Virus record (IMG/VR): IMGVR_UViG_3300029813_000040
Coordinates: 1-21,850 of that record
Length of the DNA: 21,850 nt
Source of the DNA: a virus
Reading direction: 5' to 3' (one strand)
Numbering within the stretch: position 1 is the stretch's first letter; the number at the start of each line of letters is the position of its first letter. The notes beneath the pieces were generated by a model. The model made no database searches, was not told the DNA's origin, and was given only the letters and a program-made list of their open reading frames with translations. The position numbers and the translations under genes are program-made. Below, piece after piece: positions 1 to 6,866 of this stretch.

Positions 1-814
1 CGTATGTTCTGCCTATAGATATGACAGGTGCATTTAACGTTGCCGTTAAAGCTATTGCTTCAGGAAATACGGTAATTCCTAATTCTGTTTCGATAGCAGG
101 CGGTATAAGACTTAAAGATAATGCCAATACTGTTTGCTCTACAGTTGTATCAATGGTTGCCTGCTTAAAAGCAGCGACGTTTATATCCCAATTATGGTCG
201 CCGTTATAAATACCTGCACCGTAAACATCACTTCCATAAACACCAGTTGTCCAGCTTGTTGCTATTGCACCAGCCGTTGATTGCAATGTATATTGATTGC
301 TATCAGAATAAAGGCCGTTGTCGGTTGTATTTAATTCTGTTCCTGATTGAGCCACAGGAACAACATTTTCACCACTGCCTAATACTCCAACAATAACATC
401 CCCGTCTTCAGTAGTTGTAAGTGATATTGAAGGACTGGTAGAAATTTCGCTGTTACCATCACTGCCATCTATCGCACTTGTATATCCGGCAGCAGCTTTA
501 TAACTTGATGCTTGAATGTGTAGGGTTATAGAGCTGGGGTTGGGAATATGAAGTGGGTACGCAGTACCAGTTGGCGGGTCTAATAAATACCATAGTTCAG
601 TATATGTTTCAGGATAAGATACATAACCTGTTGACCAGCCAATTAAAGTTAAAGGTATGCCATTATAAGTGGGGGCGGTTCCATAACGTCGAATTGGACC
701 AGCAGAAACTATGCCTACGCATAAAAGAGTTGCACCGCTTCCGCAGGTATAATCAGCGGCAAGCGGACTATAGTTTACACTAAACCTTAAATTGGTGTCA
801 AAGGTATGAGCCAA
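1..814 (-). CDS. Putative phage structural protein, C-terminus beyond the window
   Basis: An unbroken reading frame of 271 codons enters from the left edge. It starts at a TTG codon (814-812), six bases after a GGGGA ribosome-binding site (825-821), and lies 13 bases behind the preceding tail gene. No ATG start fits, so it is easily missed. The start reads MAHTFDTNLRFSVNYSPLAA. The protein is rich in Ser, Thr, Gly, Ala and Tyr with few charged residues, as expected for beta-rich virion proteins. A middle stretch near residues 45-60 (APTYNGIPLTLIGWS) and a following LWYLLDPP resemble a beta-sandwich module I recall from uncharacterised phage structural proteins. The position at the end of the tail cluster fits a tail or surface role. 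I do not recognise a catalytic motif, and the function is inferred from context. Confidence 0.72.
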   Translation of the reverse strand, partial: MAHTFDTNLRFSVNYSPLAADYTCGSGATLLCVGIVSAGPIRRYGTAPTYNGIPLTLIGWSTGYVSYPETYTELWYLLDPPTGTAYPLHIPNPSSITLHIQASSYKAAAGYTSAIDGSDGNSEISTSPSISLTTTEDGDVIVGVLGSGENVVPVAQSGTELNTTDNGLYSDSNQYTLQSTAGAIATSWTTGVYGSDVYGAGIYNGDHNWDINVAAFKQATIDTTVEQTVLALSLSLIPPAIETELGITVFPEAIALTATLNAPVISIGRTY

Positions 815-827
815 ACTTTATCCCCTT

Positions 828-1346
828 TTAATCTTGGTCAACTGGAGCACCACCGCCTGAAATCAAAGGTGTCCAGTAAATAGTAATCGTGCCACTACCT
901 GTAACTTTGAAGTAATAATCTTTAGGCACAAAAGCCATACCAAAAGATTCACTGATAGTATCACCTGCTGTATTTCCCGCAGCAACCCTAACTCCAGTTT
1001 CCGTTGGATTATTTTCGACACCTACGGATATAAAAACTCGGTCGGCATAACTTACTCTTGCATTAACAAAACCTGCGGTTTGTACTTTATATGAATGGTC
1101 TTTAAGCATTGCAGTAGGTTCGGAATCATATACTGTGGGAGCATCGCCTATTGGATTGCCTGCTGTTATCTGGTCATCTACATATTTCTTATTAGCAAGA
1201 GCAGCGTCTGCCACAGGTGCAGTAGAAAGACTTTGCAATGCCTCATTTTTTACCTTGCCGTCAGAGGCCAATGATACCTCTAAAAATTCATTTAGTTCAG
1301 TCCCCCACGTGCCACTATCACCACCAGGGGTAGGTAGAGTCGCCAT
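828..1346 (-). CDS. Tail-fibre-like protein
   Basis: This 172-aa protein begins MATLPTPGGDSGTWGTELNE, an N-terminal pattern (LPTPGGDSGTWGxxLNEFLEVS) that I know from phage tail-fibre and adaptor-like proteins. Near residue 48 it has ALANKKYVDDQI, the KKYVDDQ motif common in fibre proteins. The C-terminal half is a predicted beta-rich domain of about 90 residues with no Cys and no enzymatic motif. ATG at 1346 follows AAGGAG (AAGGAGATAAAATATG), a strong ribosome-binding site. It lies between the inserted HNH gene and the TTG-started structural gene, in the leftward tail operon. It is short for a fibre, so it may be a fibre-tip, adaptor or collar component. The family assignment is from remembered motifs. 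Confidence 0.75.
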   Translation of the reverse strand: MATLPTPGGDSGTWGTELNEFLEVSLASDGKVKNEALQSLSTAPVADAALANKKYVDDQITAGNPIGDAPTVYDSEPTAMLKDHSYKVQTAGFVNARVSYADRVFISVGVENNPTETGVRVAAGNTAGDTISESFGMAFVPKDYYFKVTGSGTITIYWTPLISGGGAPVDQD

Positions 1347-1357
1347 ATTTTATCTCC

Positions 1358-1882
1358 TTATTTTATCAAAAATTTCTTTTTACAATATGGACAAGTTATT
1401 TTTCCCAAATGCAAATCTTTAGTCATCAATTCGAGATTTTTCAATCTGTTGTCGTCCTTAATCCCATTTTTGTGGTGAATTTGCTCTGAAGGCAATAAAT
1501 ATCGGCCAAGATGTTTTTCCATAACAAGTCGATGCTCTCGAACATATTTACCACCTCTTGCGGCAGGATGATTGGGTGCATATATTTCGATATAACCACC
1601 TCTAATTTTTCTTTTTCCACCTTTCCAACTTGGGTGTTTATTCCCCTTGTGGTTTTTCCAAGAAAAGCCTGGTTTGGCTTTATGTGCGCAACTTCGTGAA
1701 CAATAACATCCTTTTGTATTGCCATTTTCTTTTCTCTGTATTAAAGTTAGAAATTTCTGTTCACAGTACAAACACTTTTCAATATAAGCACTTGTTCTCC
1801 TTTTTTTGCCATTAGACAAAACACCATATTCGTACCACCATTTCCCTTTTTTGTCTTGATAATAACCTTTTTTTGCTTCCAT
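1358..1882 (-). CDS. HNH endonuclease with zinc-binding cysteine pairs
   Basis: A basic 174-aa protein. I chose ATG 1882 ([10 protein letters not shown]) because AAAGG lies seven bases upstream; an in-frame ATG five codons earlier (1897) has no such site. Numbered from this start it has CLYC near residues 37-40, a CYCSRSC cluster near 59-65, a PSWKGG motif, then the HNH core [20 protein letters not shown] followed by [18 protein letters not shown] (H117, H136/H137, N139, N145), and a C-terminal CPYC finger. HNH enzymes of this kind make nicks or double-strand breaks using one metal ion and often act as homing endonucleases. It stands free between two tail genes, the usual place for such an insertion. 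Neither neighbour is visibly interrupted. A packaging role is less likely because it is far from the terminase. Confidence 0.9.
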   Translation of the reverse strand: MEAKKGYYQDKKGKWWYEYGVLSNGKKRRTSAYIEKCLYCEQKFLTLIQRKENGNTKGCYCSRSCAHKAKPGFSWKNHKGNKHPSWKGGKRKIRGGYIEIYAPNHPAARGGKYVREHRLVMEKHLGRYLLPSEQIHHKNGIKDDNRLKNLELMTKDLHLGKITCPYCKKKFLIK

Positions 1883-1952
1883 AATTTGACCTTTCATTAA
1901 AGTTTTTATTATGATAGCAAAACATTATGTTATTGTCAAGATATATTACATC

Positions 1953-2360
1953 CTACGCAATCGTAATCAGCCCAGCCGCATCCCATTGGATTGTAAACGT
2001 ACCAGCAGTAACCGATTTTATTCCACCAAAATCTATGGAGCAAATAAGATTATCAGCGGCACTCGTATCATATATTACTGCGTAATATGCGTCGAATGTT
2101 GCGGCTGCCCACGTCGCATTAGTAGCATCCCATTTGGTCGTCGCTGCTTCCACAACCTCTTTGCCTGCTAATGTTGCCCCGCCAGTAGCATAAGCACCGA
2201 CAGCAGGCAGTTCATTTGCCGAAACATCAGCATAGGTTGCGTTACCGGCCGCAAAACTGTGTACATTATCAAACAAAGCTACCTTAATAACATCATCCTC
2301 TAAATCGACAATCTTATTCATAAGATTTGCCTTAAATTTATTATAAATACCTGAAGCCAC
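1953..2360 (-). CDS. Conserved phage virion protein, function unknown
   Basis: A 135-aa protein starting at GTG 2360, six bases after an AAGG site. The start MASGIYNKFKANLMNKIVDL and the later stretches YATGGATLAGK, AYYAVIYDT and ICSIDFGG with TVTAGTFTIQWDAAG-like ending match a protein type I have seen repeatedly in phage tail regions; here the ending reads SVTAGTFTIQWDAAGLITIA. The pattern is beta-rich and lacks enzymatic motifs. It directly follows a 53-aa gene in the leftward operon (8-base spacing) and is separated from the HNH gene by about 70 bases. The role as a virion component is inferred from family memory and from context; no molecular function is known to me. Confidence 0.75.
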   Translation of the reverse strand: MASGIYNKFKANLMNKIVDLEDDVIKVALFDNVHSFAAGNATYADVSANELPAVGAYATGGATLAGKEVVEAATTKWDATNATWAAATFDAYYAVIYDTSAADNLICSIDFGGIKSVTAGTFTIQWDAAGLITIA

Positions 2361-2368
2361 TTTACACC

Positions 2369-2530
2369 TTATCCTTTCTTAATATTTCCTGCAATTTGCA
2401 TACAAGGAACGTGAATAACCACATCAACCCTGCCGTCAGGGTGTTTAATTTCTTCTGCCGTTGCTTTGATAACCAGCCTGCCGGACGAATCGTCTACATC
2501 AACTACTTTATCACCTATTTTTATTTTCAT
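2369..2530 (-). CDS. Small hypothetical protein, 53 aa
   Basis: ATG 2530 lies seven bases after AAAAAGG, and the stop is three bases after the preceding gene's coding stretch ends its own chain. The protein starts MKIKIGDKVVDVDDSSGRLV and continues with a charged beta-like pattern ending in IHVPCMQIAGNIKKG. I do not recognise it. The first residues resemble a short beta-barrel (KIKIGDKVV) as in small nucleic-acid-binding or KOW-like folds, but this is too little to call. Its stop codon region (GGATAAG) supplies the AAGG site for the next gene, so the two are translationally linked. Tight packing, a good ribosome-binding site and codon use like its neighbours support that it is real. Confidence 0.6.
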   Translation of the reverse strand: MKIKIGDKVVDVDDSSGRLVIKATAEEIKHPDGRVDVVIHVPCMQIAGNIKKG

Positions 2531-2533
2531 AGT

Positions 2534-2713
2534 TTACCTTTTTGCTTCTTTAATAAATTTTGTGCCTGTCCTGCGTTCTATCGCACCGTATATTCTCGGA
2601 AAAAAGTTTTCCAATTTTCGACAGCCAGACGAATACTTTTCAATATCAGAACGGGTATCGATAAGCGGGCTAAATTCCCCACCGTTAAAACTTATTATGG
2701 GTATATTTGTCAT
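2534..2713 (-). CDS. Isolated N-terminal domain of a large phage tail/structural protein
   Basis: A 59-aa protein whose ATG (2713) overlaps the stop of the preceding gene by four bases. It starts MTNIPIISFNGGEFSPLIDT and continues RSDIEKYSSGCRKLENFFPR and ends in ERRTGTKFIKEAKR. This is the strongly conserved N-terminus (FNxGExSPxxDxRxDxxKYxSGCRxLxNFxPxxxGxxxRRPGT) that I know from long phage structural proteins of several hundred residues located near the tail tubular protein gene. Here the frame stops with TAA at 2534-2536 right after the conserved segment, and another gene starts four bases later. It is therefore either a truncated gene, an independent single-domain form, or one half of a split gene whose remainder lies elsewhere. 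The ribosome-binding site and operon position argue it is still translated. Confidence 0.72.
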   Translation of the reverse strand: MTNIPIISFNGGEFSPLIDTRSDIEKYSSGCRKLENFFPRIYGAIERRTGTKFIKEAKR

Positions 2714-3003
2714 TTTCTTTCATCGTAAACATAAAGATGTCTTGTTAGGCCGGATATTAAAGTGTTTAATTTGGTATCATTGATTGTCGGCTTATATTCA
2801 CCCCAGCCCACCTGCGTAGTGCCATCATCAATAATAACCAAATCACCTATTTGTATATTTGCAGAAGAGCCTACATATAATCCAGTAGCACCTATTTCGG
2901 TTAAATCTACATCAGGGTCTTCTCTGCGAGTACCATCAGGCGCATAGACACCGGCATCGAGACTTTCGCCGGTATACCAGCCAAAAGTAATATTATTTTC
3001 CAT
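2710..3003 (-). CDS. Hypothetical virion-associated protein, 97 aa
   Basis: The protein begins MENNITFGWYTGESLDAGVY and is acidic and beta-rich, with GATGLYVGSSANIQIGDLVI in the middle, typical of small phage collar or tail-tip proteins. A run of Asp, Gly and Ile residues with no Cys or catalytic pattern is seen. ATG 3003 lies inside the last codons of the preceding gene (11-base overlap), and its own stop overlaps the next ATG (ATGA), so all three are translationally coupled. The context between a fibre gene and tail proteins suggests a structural role. I do not recognise a family. Confidence 0.68.
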   Translation of the reverse strand: MENNITFGWYTGESLDAGVYAPDGTRREDPDVDLTEIGATGLYVGSSANIQIGDLVIIDDGTTQVGWGEYKPTINDTKLNTLISGLTRHLYVYDERK

Positions 3004-3172
3004 CTGTTTTCTCTACGGCTTTAGGAAAAGCTGATTCAGGGGGTGGCACAATGGAATTAAGGATAAGAACAGTTACATCCATAGCCCCCAATCCACGAGC
3101 CTTTAAGATAATATCACAAGCGGTTTTTAATACAGTTTTTGCTTCTTCGTCTGCTTCAATTTTGAGAATCAT
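2993..3172 (-). CDS. Small hypothetical protein, 59 aa
   Basis: ATG 3172 is preceded by AAAAGGA at eight bases. The product starts MILKIEADEEAKTVLKTACD, an amphipathic helix pattern, continues through a hydrophobic helix (GAMDVTVLILNSIV) and ends with a short Pro-rich, charged tail (PPPESAFPKAVEKTDGK). It looks like a small two-helix protein. It lies between the tail-fibre-like gene and the 97-aa gene with 11-base overlap to the latter. A chaperone or assembly role would fit position and shape, but that is a guess; no family is recognised. The ribosome-binding site of this gene lies within the 19-base tandem repeat region that follows the fibre gene's stop. Confidence 0.62.
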   Translation of the reverse strand: MILKIEADEEAKTVLKTACDIILKARGLGAMDVTVLILNSIVPPPESAFPKAVEKTDGK

Positions 3173-3184
3173 AATTTTTTCCTT

Positions 3185-3222
3185 TTGTTGGTTTTTACAA
3201 ACCTTGTTGGTTCTTACAAACC
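3185..3222. repeat. 19-base tandem repeat (two copies) at a gene junction
   Basis: TTGTTGGTTTTTACAAACC (3185-3203) is followed directly by TTGTTGGTTCTTACAAACC (3204-3222), one mismatch in 19. On the coding (minus) strand the copies sit between the stop of the tail-fibre-like gene and the ATG of the 59-aa gene, and the A/G-rich end of the last copy provides the ribosome-binding site. Confidence 0.9.
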
Positions 3223-4904
3223 TAATCTAAAGCCTTGAACATTTTATCTACAGTGAAATGCAAGTGGGTATCTAATACTATTATCTCTCCGGCAATTTCC
3301 GTACCGGCCACAACATCCACCCTTCTTAATCGCATTGACAGTAAATCGTGCGCTAATATCGGGTGTCCTGCATCAGCGTCATAATCTATCGTAAAAGAAA
3401 TCATATAAGTGTCGTAAGCAGCATTCCTGCCTGCCGGTGTATTTGTTTGTACTTCTACATCGTGGGTTGTATTTACAATCGGCTCGCCAAGTTCAGAATT
3501 TTCCCAAGAAAGCTGAAGCCTGAAATCGTCGTCGGCCGTCTCTGCCCCCGATAAGCAAACTAATACATCCGCTGTTATATCGCTTGCCCCATCCCATCTG
3601 CCAGGCACGTTTAAGCCAAAAAAGACTTCCTCATCGGCGGCGTAAATCGGTAATGAAAATCCTTGAAATGCACCATAGGTAACTCTTGTTGGCTTTCCTT
3701 GTGCTGTAATAGTGCTGTAGTCTATATCTGGCCGTAAGGTTAAATCTCTTTTAGCTGTACCCGCCAGCGATACTACGCCAGCAGCTGATACACCTAAATA
3801 GTTGGTTGCACTATCACCTAATCTTGTAGTTCCGACAACATCGAGTTTAGCCGCTGGCGCCGCTATGCCAATACCTACACCGCCATCGTGGTGCAAAACT
3901 AACTGCGATGTATTATCTGCCGTGGCTGAACGGGTCTCAAGAATTAAATCGGCGGGGACGTGCCACGCACCAGAAGCCCCATTCTGGATTACCTTAATAA
4001 TAGCCCCCCTCGCTCTTCGGCCAGCAACGCTTGCGACACCCTGAAAGGCGAGTTGGCCTAACTCATTACCACTTGTCGTTTCTGTAATAGTATCTTCTGT
4101 ATTTGCCGCCGATTTTCTGAAATTAAGCGTAGCTGACGTTGCGTTGGTTGTGCTGTATGTATCTAAATAAATTACAGGCTCGACAACCTCTTTGACGATA
4201 TTCAAAATACCTTCTGGCGTTGACGTTCCAATACCAAGCCAATGATTAGCTATATCGGTATAAATAGTATCTGTATCGACAATTAAGCCCGCTGCCGTAA
4301 TCGTTCCTGTGGTTTCGTCGTCGGCATTATCCTTGAGGTAGTTAGTGCCGTGAATACCATCGTCGCCAGTAACCTGCGAGTGGGTATAAGCTGCATCCCA
4401 AGCAGTATTCTCTGCCACTGAAACGTGAACGCTATCTCCACCTGCTATCTGGCTGTGAGTATAAGCTGTGTTGGCATTGGCTGAGCCGCCGCCTGTCCAA
4501 GTTACCGTATCAAAAGTTGGAGTTGAGGTTGTTAAAACTGCTTGATTAAGATAATCTGCAAATTCATAACCATCCCATAAATCTGCATTTAAGTTAGTAC
4601 ATAACACATTTGAGGTTACCACAAATGGAGCGCCGGATATTGCTGGCCTTGTTGATATAAAATAGCCAGCAGTTACTGTCGTTCCACCAACGCCCGTCTC
4701 TATACTGCCATCTTTTAAGAGGCTTCCTTCAATGGTTACACCGGCATTAAGAGTATTCTCTGTTATGGTATCAACATTAACCTGACCAAACGTACCAGAG
4801 CCAGTAGTTTCTAAATCTTCTGTTGTATCCGTCCAGTCAATATGCTCGTTTGCAACAAAGTTAATTAAAGCATCGTGGTCGGCTGTTATAGGGAATATCT
4901 GCAT
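3222..4904 (-). CDS. Long tail-fibre-like protein
   Basis: A 560-aa protein. Near the N-terminus it has ADHDALINFVANEHIDWTDT, a motif common in phage fibres (DHDALxNFVANEHIDWT). Around residues 145-180 the segment AYTHSQIAGGDSVHVSVAEN is repeated imperfectly as AAYTHSQVTGDDGIHGTNYL, indicating short fibre repeats. Two stretches of the type GIGTSTPEGILNIVKE and GIGIAAPAAKLDVVGTTRLG follow the GIGTxxPxxxLxV pattern that precedes many fibre tip or intramolecular-chaperone regions; no S74 protease-like catalytic dyad is visible at the C-terminus. The C-terminal 170 residues look like a beta-rich head domain, probably for receptor binding. The start at 4904 has only a weak site (AGGTTT) in the repeat region between it and the tail tubular gene. 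Role and location on the virion tail are inferred. Confidence 0.82.
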   Translation of the reverse strand: MQIFPITADHDALINFVANEHIDWTDTTEDLETTGSGTFGQVNVDTITENTLNAGVTIEGSLLKDGSIETGVGGTTVTAGYFISTRPAISGAPFVVTSNVLCTNLNADLWDGYEFADYLNQAVLTTSTPTFDTVTWTGGGSANANTAYTHSQIAGGDSVHVSVAENTAWDAAYTHSQVTGDDGIHGTNYLKDNADDETTGTITAAGLIVDTDTIYTDIANHWLGIGTSTPEGILNIVKEVVEPVIYLDTYSTTNATSATLNFRKSAANTEDTITETTSGNELGQLAFQGVASVAGRRARGAIIKVIQNGASGAWHVPADLILETRSATADNTSQLVLHHDGGVGIGIAAPAAKLDVVGTTRLGDSATNYLGVSAAGVVSLAGTAKRDLTLRPDIDYSTITAQGKPTRVTYGAFQGFSLPIYAADEEVFFGLNVPGRWDGASDITADVLVCLSGAETADDDFRLQLSWENSELGEPIVNTTHDVEVQTNTPAGRNAAYDTYMISFTIDYDADAGHPILAHDLLSMRLRRVDVVAGTEIAGEIIVLDTHLHFTVDKMFKALD

Positions 4905-4948
4905 TTACATTAAACCTATTATGTTAAATCTAATTATGCTGAACCTAA
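4905..4948. repeat. Three degenerate 14-15-base copies of a gene end
   Basis: The units TTATGCTGAACCTAA (4934-4948), TTATGTTAAATCTAA (4919-4933) and TTACATTAAACCTA (4905-4918) lie head to tail. On the coding strand each unit ends in TAA: the first encodes the actual C-terminus LGSA-stop of the tail tubular gene, the others read LDLT-stop and GLM-stop. They fill the whole gap before the fibre gene's ATG. Confidence 0.85.
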
Positions 4949-5560
4949 TTTAGAGTTGATTCTGCTATCGCCAAGACGGGCATCGTTCCAAGTGCCTAAA
5001 TCGCTTCTGCCAATAGTATTTGTCTCCTGCCTATCTAAAGTCCTAACAGCAGGCATTAGAAGTCTTAATTCTTTTATCAAATCTTCTTTTGCTTTCCTGT
5101 CTTGAGCAAGCGGCATAACCAACTTAATGGCAAGATTCAAAACCAGAACTTCAACAAATAACGGGTCGAACTCCGTAACATCAGTAACTTTTTTGATATA
5201 GCGAATACTGGCTGTAGAGTCATTTGTCAGGAGAAGCGAACCTTCTAATGCAAAGGAATTAAGCGTGTTTTTCCTTGTGGTATTATTATCATCATAAACT
5301 GATTTCAATCGTAAAAAGTCATCGGGAAGGACAAATTGATTATCCCACTCAAAAGTAGGGTCATCGGCATCCGCCACCAATTCAGCCCTCGCAGAAGCAA
5401 ATCGCCACCAGTGAGAACGCAGCAAGGCATCCCTTGTTTGGTCGTAATGTAACTGGCATTGAATTGCTTGCACGGAAGTATCTGTATCTAAATCAGTTAG
5501 GCGAAGAGCCCCTATTTTGGCAAGAGCAAGATTACAAATTGCAGTTTCAGTAAGAGCCAT
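4934..5560 (-). CDS. Tail tubular protein A (T7 gp11-like)
   Basis: A 208-aa protein beginning MALTETAICNLALAKIGALR, followed by DTSVQAIQCQLHYDQTRDAL and LRSHWWRFASARAEL. This order (NxALxxIG, then a helix with C and YxxxRDxLLxxHxWxFA) is the hallmark of T7 gp11-type tail tubular proteins, which form the ring that joins the portal to the tail nozzle. VLPDDFLRLKSVYDD at about residues 77-91 is the conserved PxDxLRxxxV strand. The length matches the family (about 190-220 aa). It lies downstream of capsid genes and ahead of the fibre gene, as expected. ATG 5560 has a weak A-rich site (GAAAAG). Together with the connector-type portal this supports a podovirus morphology. Confidence 0.9.
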   Translation of the reverse strand: MALTETAICNLALAKIGALRLTDLDTDTSVQAIQCQLHYDQTRDALLRSHWWRFASARAELVADADDPTFEWDNQFVLPDDFLRLKSVYDDNNTTRKNTLNSFALEGSLLLTNDSTASIRYIKKVTDVTEFDPLFVEVLVLNLAIKLVMPLAQDRKAKEDLIKELRLLMPAVRTLDRQETNTIGRSDLGTWNDARLGDSRINSKLGSA

Positions 5561-5600
5561 TATTTTTTCTTTTCAAAAAATAAAAAAACATTATTTTTTC
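5558..5600. repeat. Duplicated start region, CATTATTTTTTC twice
   Basis: The 12-base sequence CATTATTTTTTC occurs at 5558-5569, where it carries the ATG and leader of the tail tubular gene, and again at 5589-5600, directly after the stop of the 64-aa gene. Between them is an A/T-rich spacer. The second copy also contains an ATG that opens only a 14-codon frame. The simple composition means chance similarity cannot be excluded. Confidence 0.5.
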
Positions 5601-5793
5601 ACCTTTTTTTCAATTTTATTTCAACTTTTAATATCGCATTATCATCGGCATTAACCAGCCAAGCCAAACTTGTCGCTTGCTCCTGCGTTAAATGTATGCC
5701 GTCTATGCGAATTTTATCGCCGTTGGTTTGCGTATGAAACTGAATTTGGTCAGCCTTCGTCTCGAACTCACACGTTTCATTTATTTCTGGCAT
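5599..5793 (-). CDS. Small hypothetical protein, 64 aa
   Basis: The product starts MPEINETCEFETKADQIQFH and ends LKVEIKLKKR. ATG 5793 follows AAGGA at seven bases. The pattern suggests a small alternating beta-strand and helix protein with an acidic first half and a basic tail. I do not recognise a family. It lies between the 142-aa putative virion protein and the tail tubular gene; its ribosome-binding site comes from the second copy of a 12-base repeat (5803-5832). A small head-completion or regulatory role is possible, but nothing in the sequence shows it. Confidence 0.6.
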   Translation of the reverse strand: MPEINETCEFETKADQIQFHTQTNGDKIRIDGIHLTQEQATSLAWLVNADDNAILKVEIKLKKR

Positions 5794-5802
5794 AATTGAT
5801 TC

Positions 5803-5832
5803 CTTATCCTAAAGACTTGTCTTATCCTAAAG
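5803..5832. repeat. 12-base direct repeat CTTATCCTAAAG at a gene junction
   Basis: Perfect copies lie at 5803-5814 and 5821-5832, separated by six bases. On the coding strand the upstream copy carries the C-terminus and stop of the 142-aa gene (codons for Leu-Gly then TAA) and the second copy repeats it (Ser-Leu-Gly-stop) just before the next ATG, giving that gene its AAGGA site. Confidence 0.85.
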
Positions 5833-6250
5833 GTTTATCTCCCGTGAATCCTTCTACATAGACGAAGCACGCAGTGTTATAACCACCTCCGGCATAAACT
5901 CCTACACAATTCAATGCCTTGTTGTCTGTTATTTTTAAGGGCGGGTCAAAATCCTTTTGAAATAAACCACTTTGGACTTGCAATCCTATTGGGCCAAAGG
6001 CAGTAGTGCCTATCCCATCCACTAATGATATTTTATTATCTATCAAATAACCGTGGTCTGCACTATCCACCAGACCCATTGTTACGTGAGTTAGATACAA
6101 TGCACTGCCGGCACGAGTTGGGGCCGCTTTTAATTCCTCGTCTAACCCACCTGCCGCAAAGTCGGCAGAATGAAAATTAACCGCCCAGGGAGCATTGACC
6201 TCGATTGGATGTGTCCCATCGCCCACTAATATTGGTGTTACTATCGCCAT
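5822..6250 (-). CDS. Putative virion (decoration-like) protein, paralogue A
   Basis: A 142-aa protein starting MAIVTPILVGDGTHPIEVNA. I chose the second ATG (6250) because AGGAG lies five bases before it, against two for the ATG at 6253, and because the paralogue at 6867-7256 starts in the same way. Both share the order LTHVTMG/LTHITIS, FGPI, FQKDFDPPLKITDNKAL/FTKDWKHPLKVGDNKAL and a C-terminal Gly-Asp/Lys-Lys-Pro end. The pattern is beta-rich without Cys clusters or catalytic residues. The stop of the glycosyltransferase gene overlaps its ATG (TGATG), so they are translationally coupled. Position after the capsid genes suggests a capsid decoration or head-surface role; this is inference. Confidence 0.72.
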   Translation of the reverse strand: MAIVTPILVGDGTHPIEVNAPWAVNFHSADFAAGGLDEELKAAPTRAGSALYLTHVTMGLVDSADHGYLIDNKISLVDGIGTTAFGPIGLQVQSGLFQKDFDPPLKITDNKALNCVGVYAGGGYNTACFVYVEGFTGDKPLG

Positions 6251-6858
6251 CATAGCTCCTTATAATTATAATGTTTGCAGATTATTGTCGGGTCAACTAT
6301 TAACTTGTATCCGGCCTTCCGTACAATTCTGCTGAAATACTCATCCTCTCCGTAATCATAGCATCTGCCTTCTTCATCTATGGGTTTATACACTATCAGA
6401 AACCACGGCCGTTCAAGCTTTTCAAAGACCTCTCTTTTTACAAGAAGCACCGAACCGCCTACCGCCGTAGCATCCATCAAACCGTCCGACAATGGCGAGC
6501 TTTGTTGCCGCCAGCCACCGTATGTCTTACCGCCAGCTTTACTATCCGTCTTAAATGACCACGCCATTTCTCCGTTTACGTTCATCGGGTAAATACCAGC
6601 CACGATAGGCAAGTTGTGGTCAAGTAACTTCTGTAACGTATTCTCCGGTGGTACAACGTCAGAATCTATAAAATATAAATGGGTAACGGCAGGGTCTTTA
6701 AGTGCGTAATACGCAAACGTGCTCCTGCCCACACCAGCTTCCCTCGAAGCGACATAGCCCCACTTGACGCTGGGACGCATCGCTTCCGCAGAACAATATG
6801 CAGCGGTGCGCACATCTATCCCGTAATCCTTATCTACCGGTACGCCTATAACTATCAT
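6250..6858 (-). CDS. GT-A fold glycosyltransferase (family 2-like)
   Basis: A 202-aa protein. It has an N-terminal Rossmann-like strand (MIVIGVPVDKDYGIDV), the metal-binding DxD in YFIDSDVVPP (Asp65-Ser-Asp67), a following helix and strand PIVAGIYPM, then a GGSVLLVKREVFEKL segment, GEDEYF (Glu171-Asp172, likely the catalytic region), and a final His in CKHYNY (His196). These are the elements of compact GT-A enzymes that transfer sugar from a nucleotide-sugar to an acceptor. The enzyme is near minimal length for this fold. It lies between two paralogous putative virion genes and overlaps the start of the second. The acceptor is not shown; a virion protein or a host surface polymer are both possible. 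ATG 6858 follows AGGA at seven bases. Confidence 0.85.
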   Translation of the reverse strand: MIVIGVPVDKDYGIDVRTAAYCSAEAMRPSVKWGYVASREAGVGRSTFAYYALKDPAVTHLYFIDSDVVPPENTLQKLLDHNLPIVAGIYPMNVNGEMAWSFKTDSKAGGKTYGGWRQQSSPLSDGLMDATAVGGSVLLVKREVFEKLERPWFLIVYKPIDEEGRCYDYGEDEYFSRIVRKAGYKLIVDPTIICKHYNYKEL

Positions 6859-6866
6859 CTAAATTC

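Noticed and set aside
1-814. Diversity-generating retroelement variable region, considered because the capsid resembles that of phage BPP-1
   Set aside because: No reverse transcriptase gene and no template repeat were seen in the window, and the visible part of this protein has no recognisable C-type lectin-like end.
1135-1422. Plus-strand open frames across the structural block, such as 1135-1422, 2396-2728, 2466-2783, 3802-4044, 9862-10327 and 15203-15675
   Set aside because: They lie antisense to well-supported genes, lack ribosome-binding sites in the main, and their translations are low-complexity or Ser/Phe/Leu-rich shadows.
1441-1725. 94-aa minus-strand frame inside the HNH gene
   Set aside because: It overlaps the HNH domain in another phase and has no conserved motif; the HNH frame is clearly the real one.
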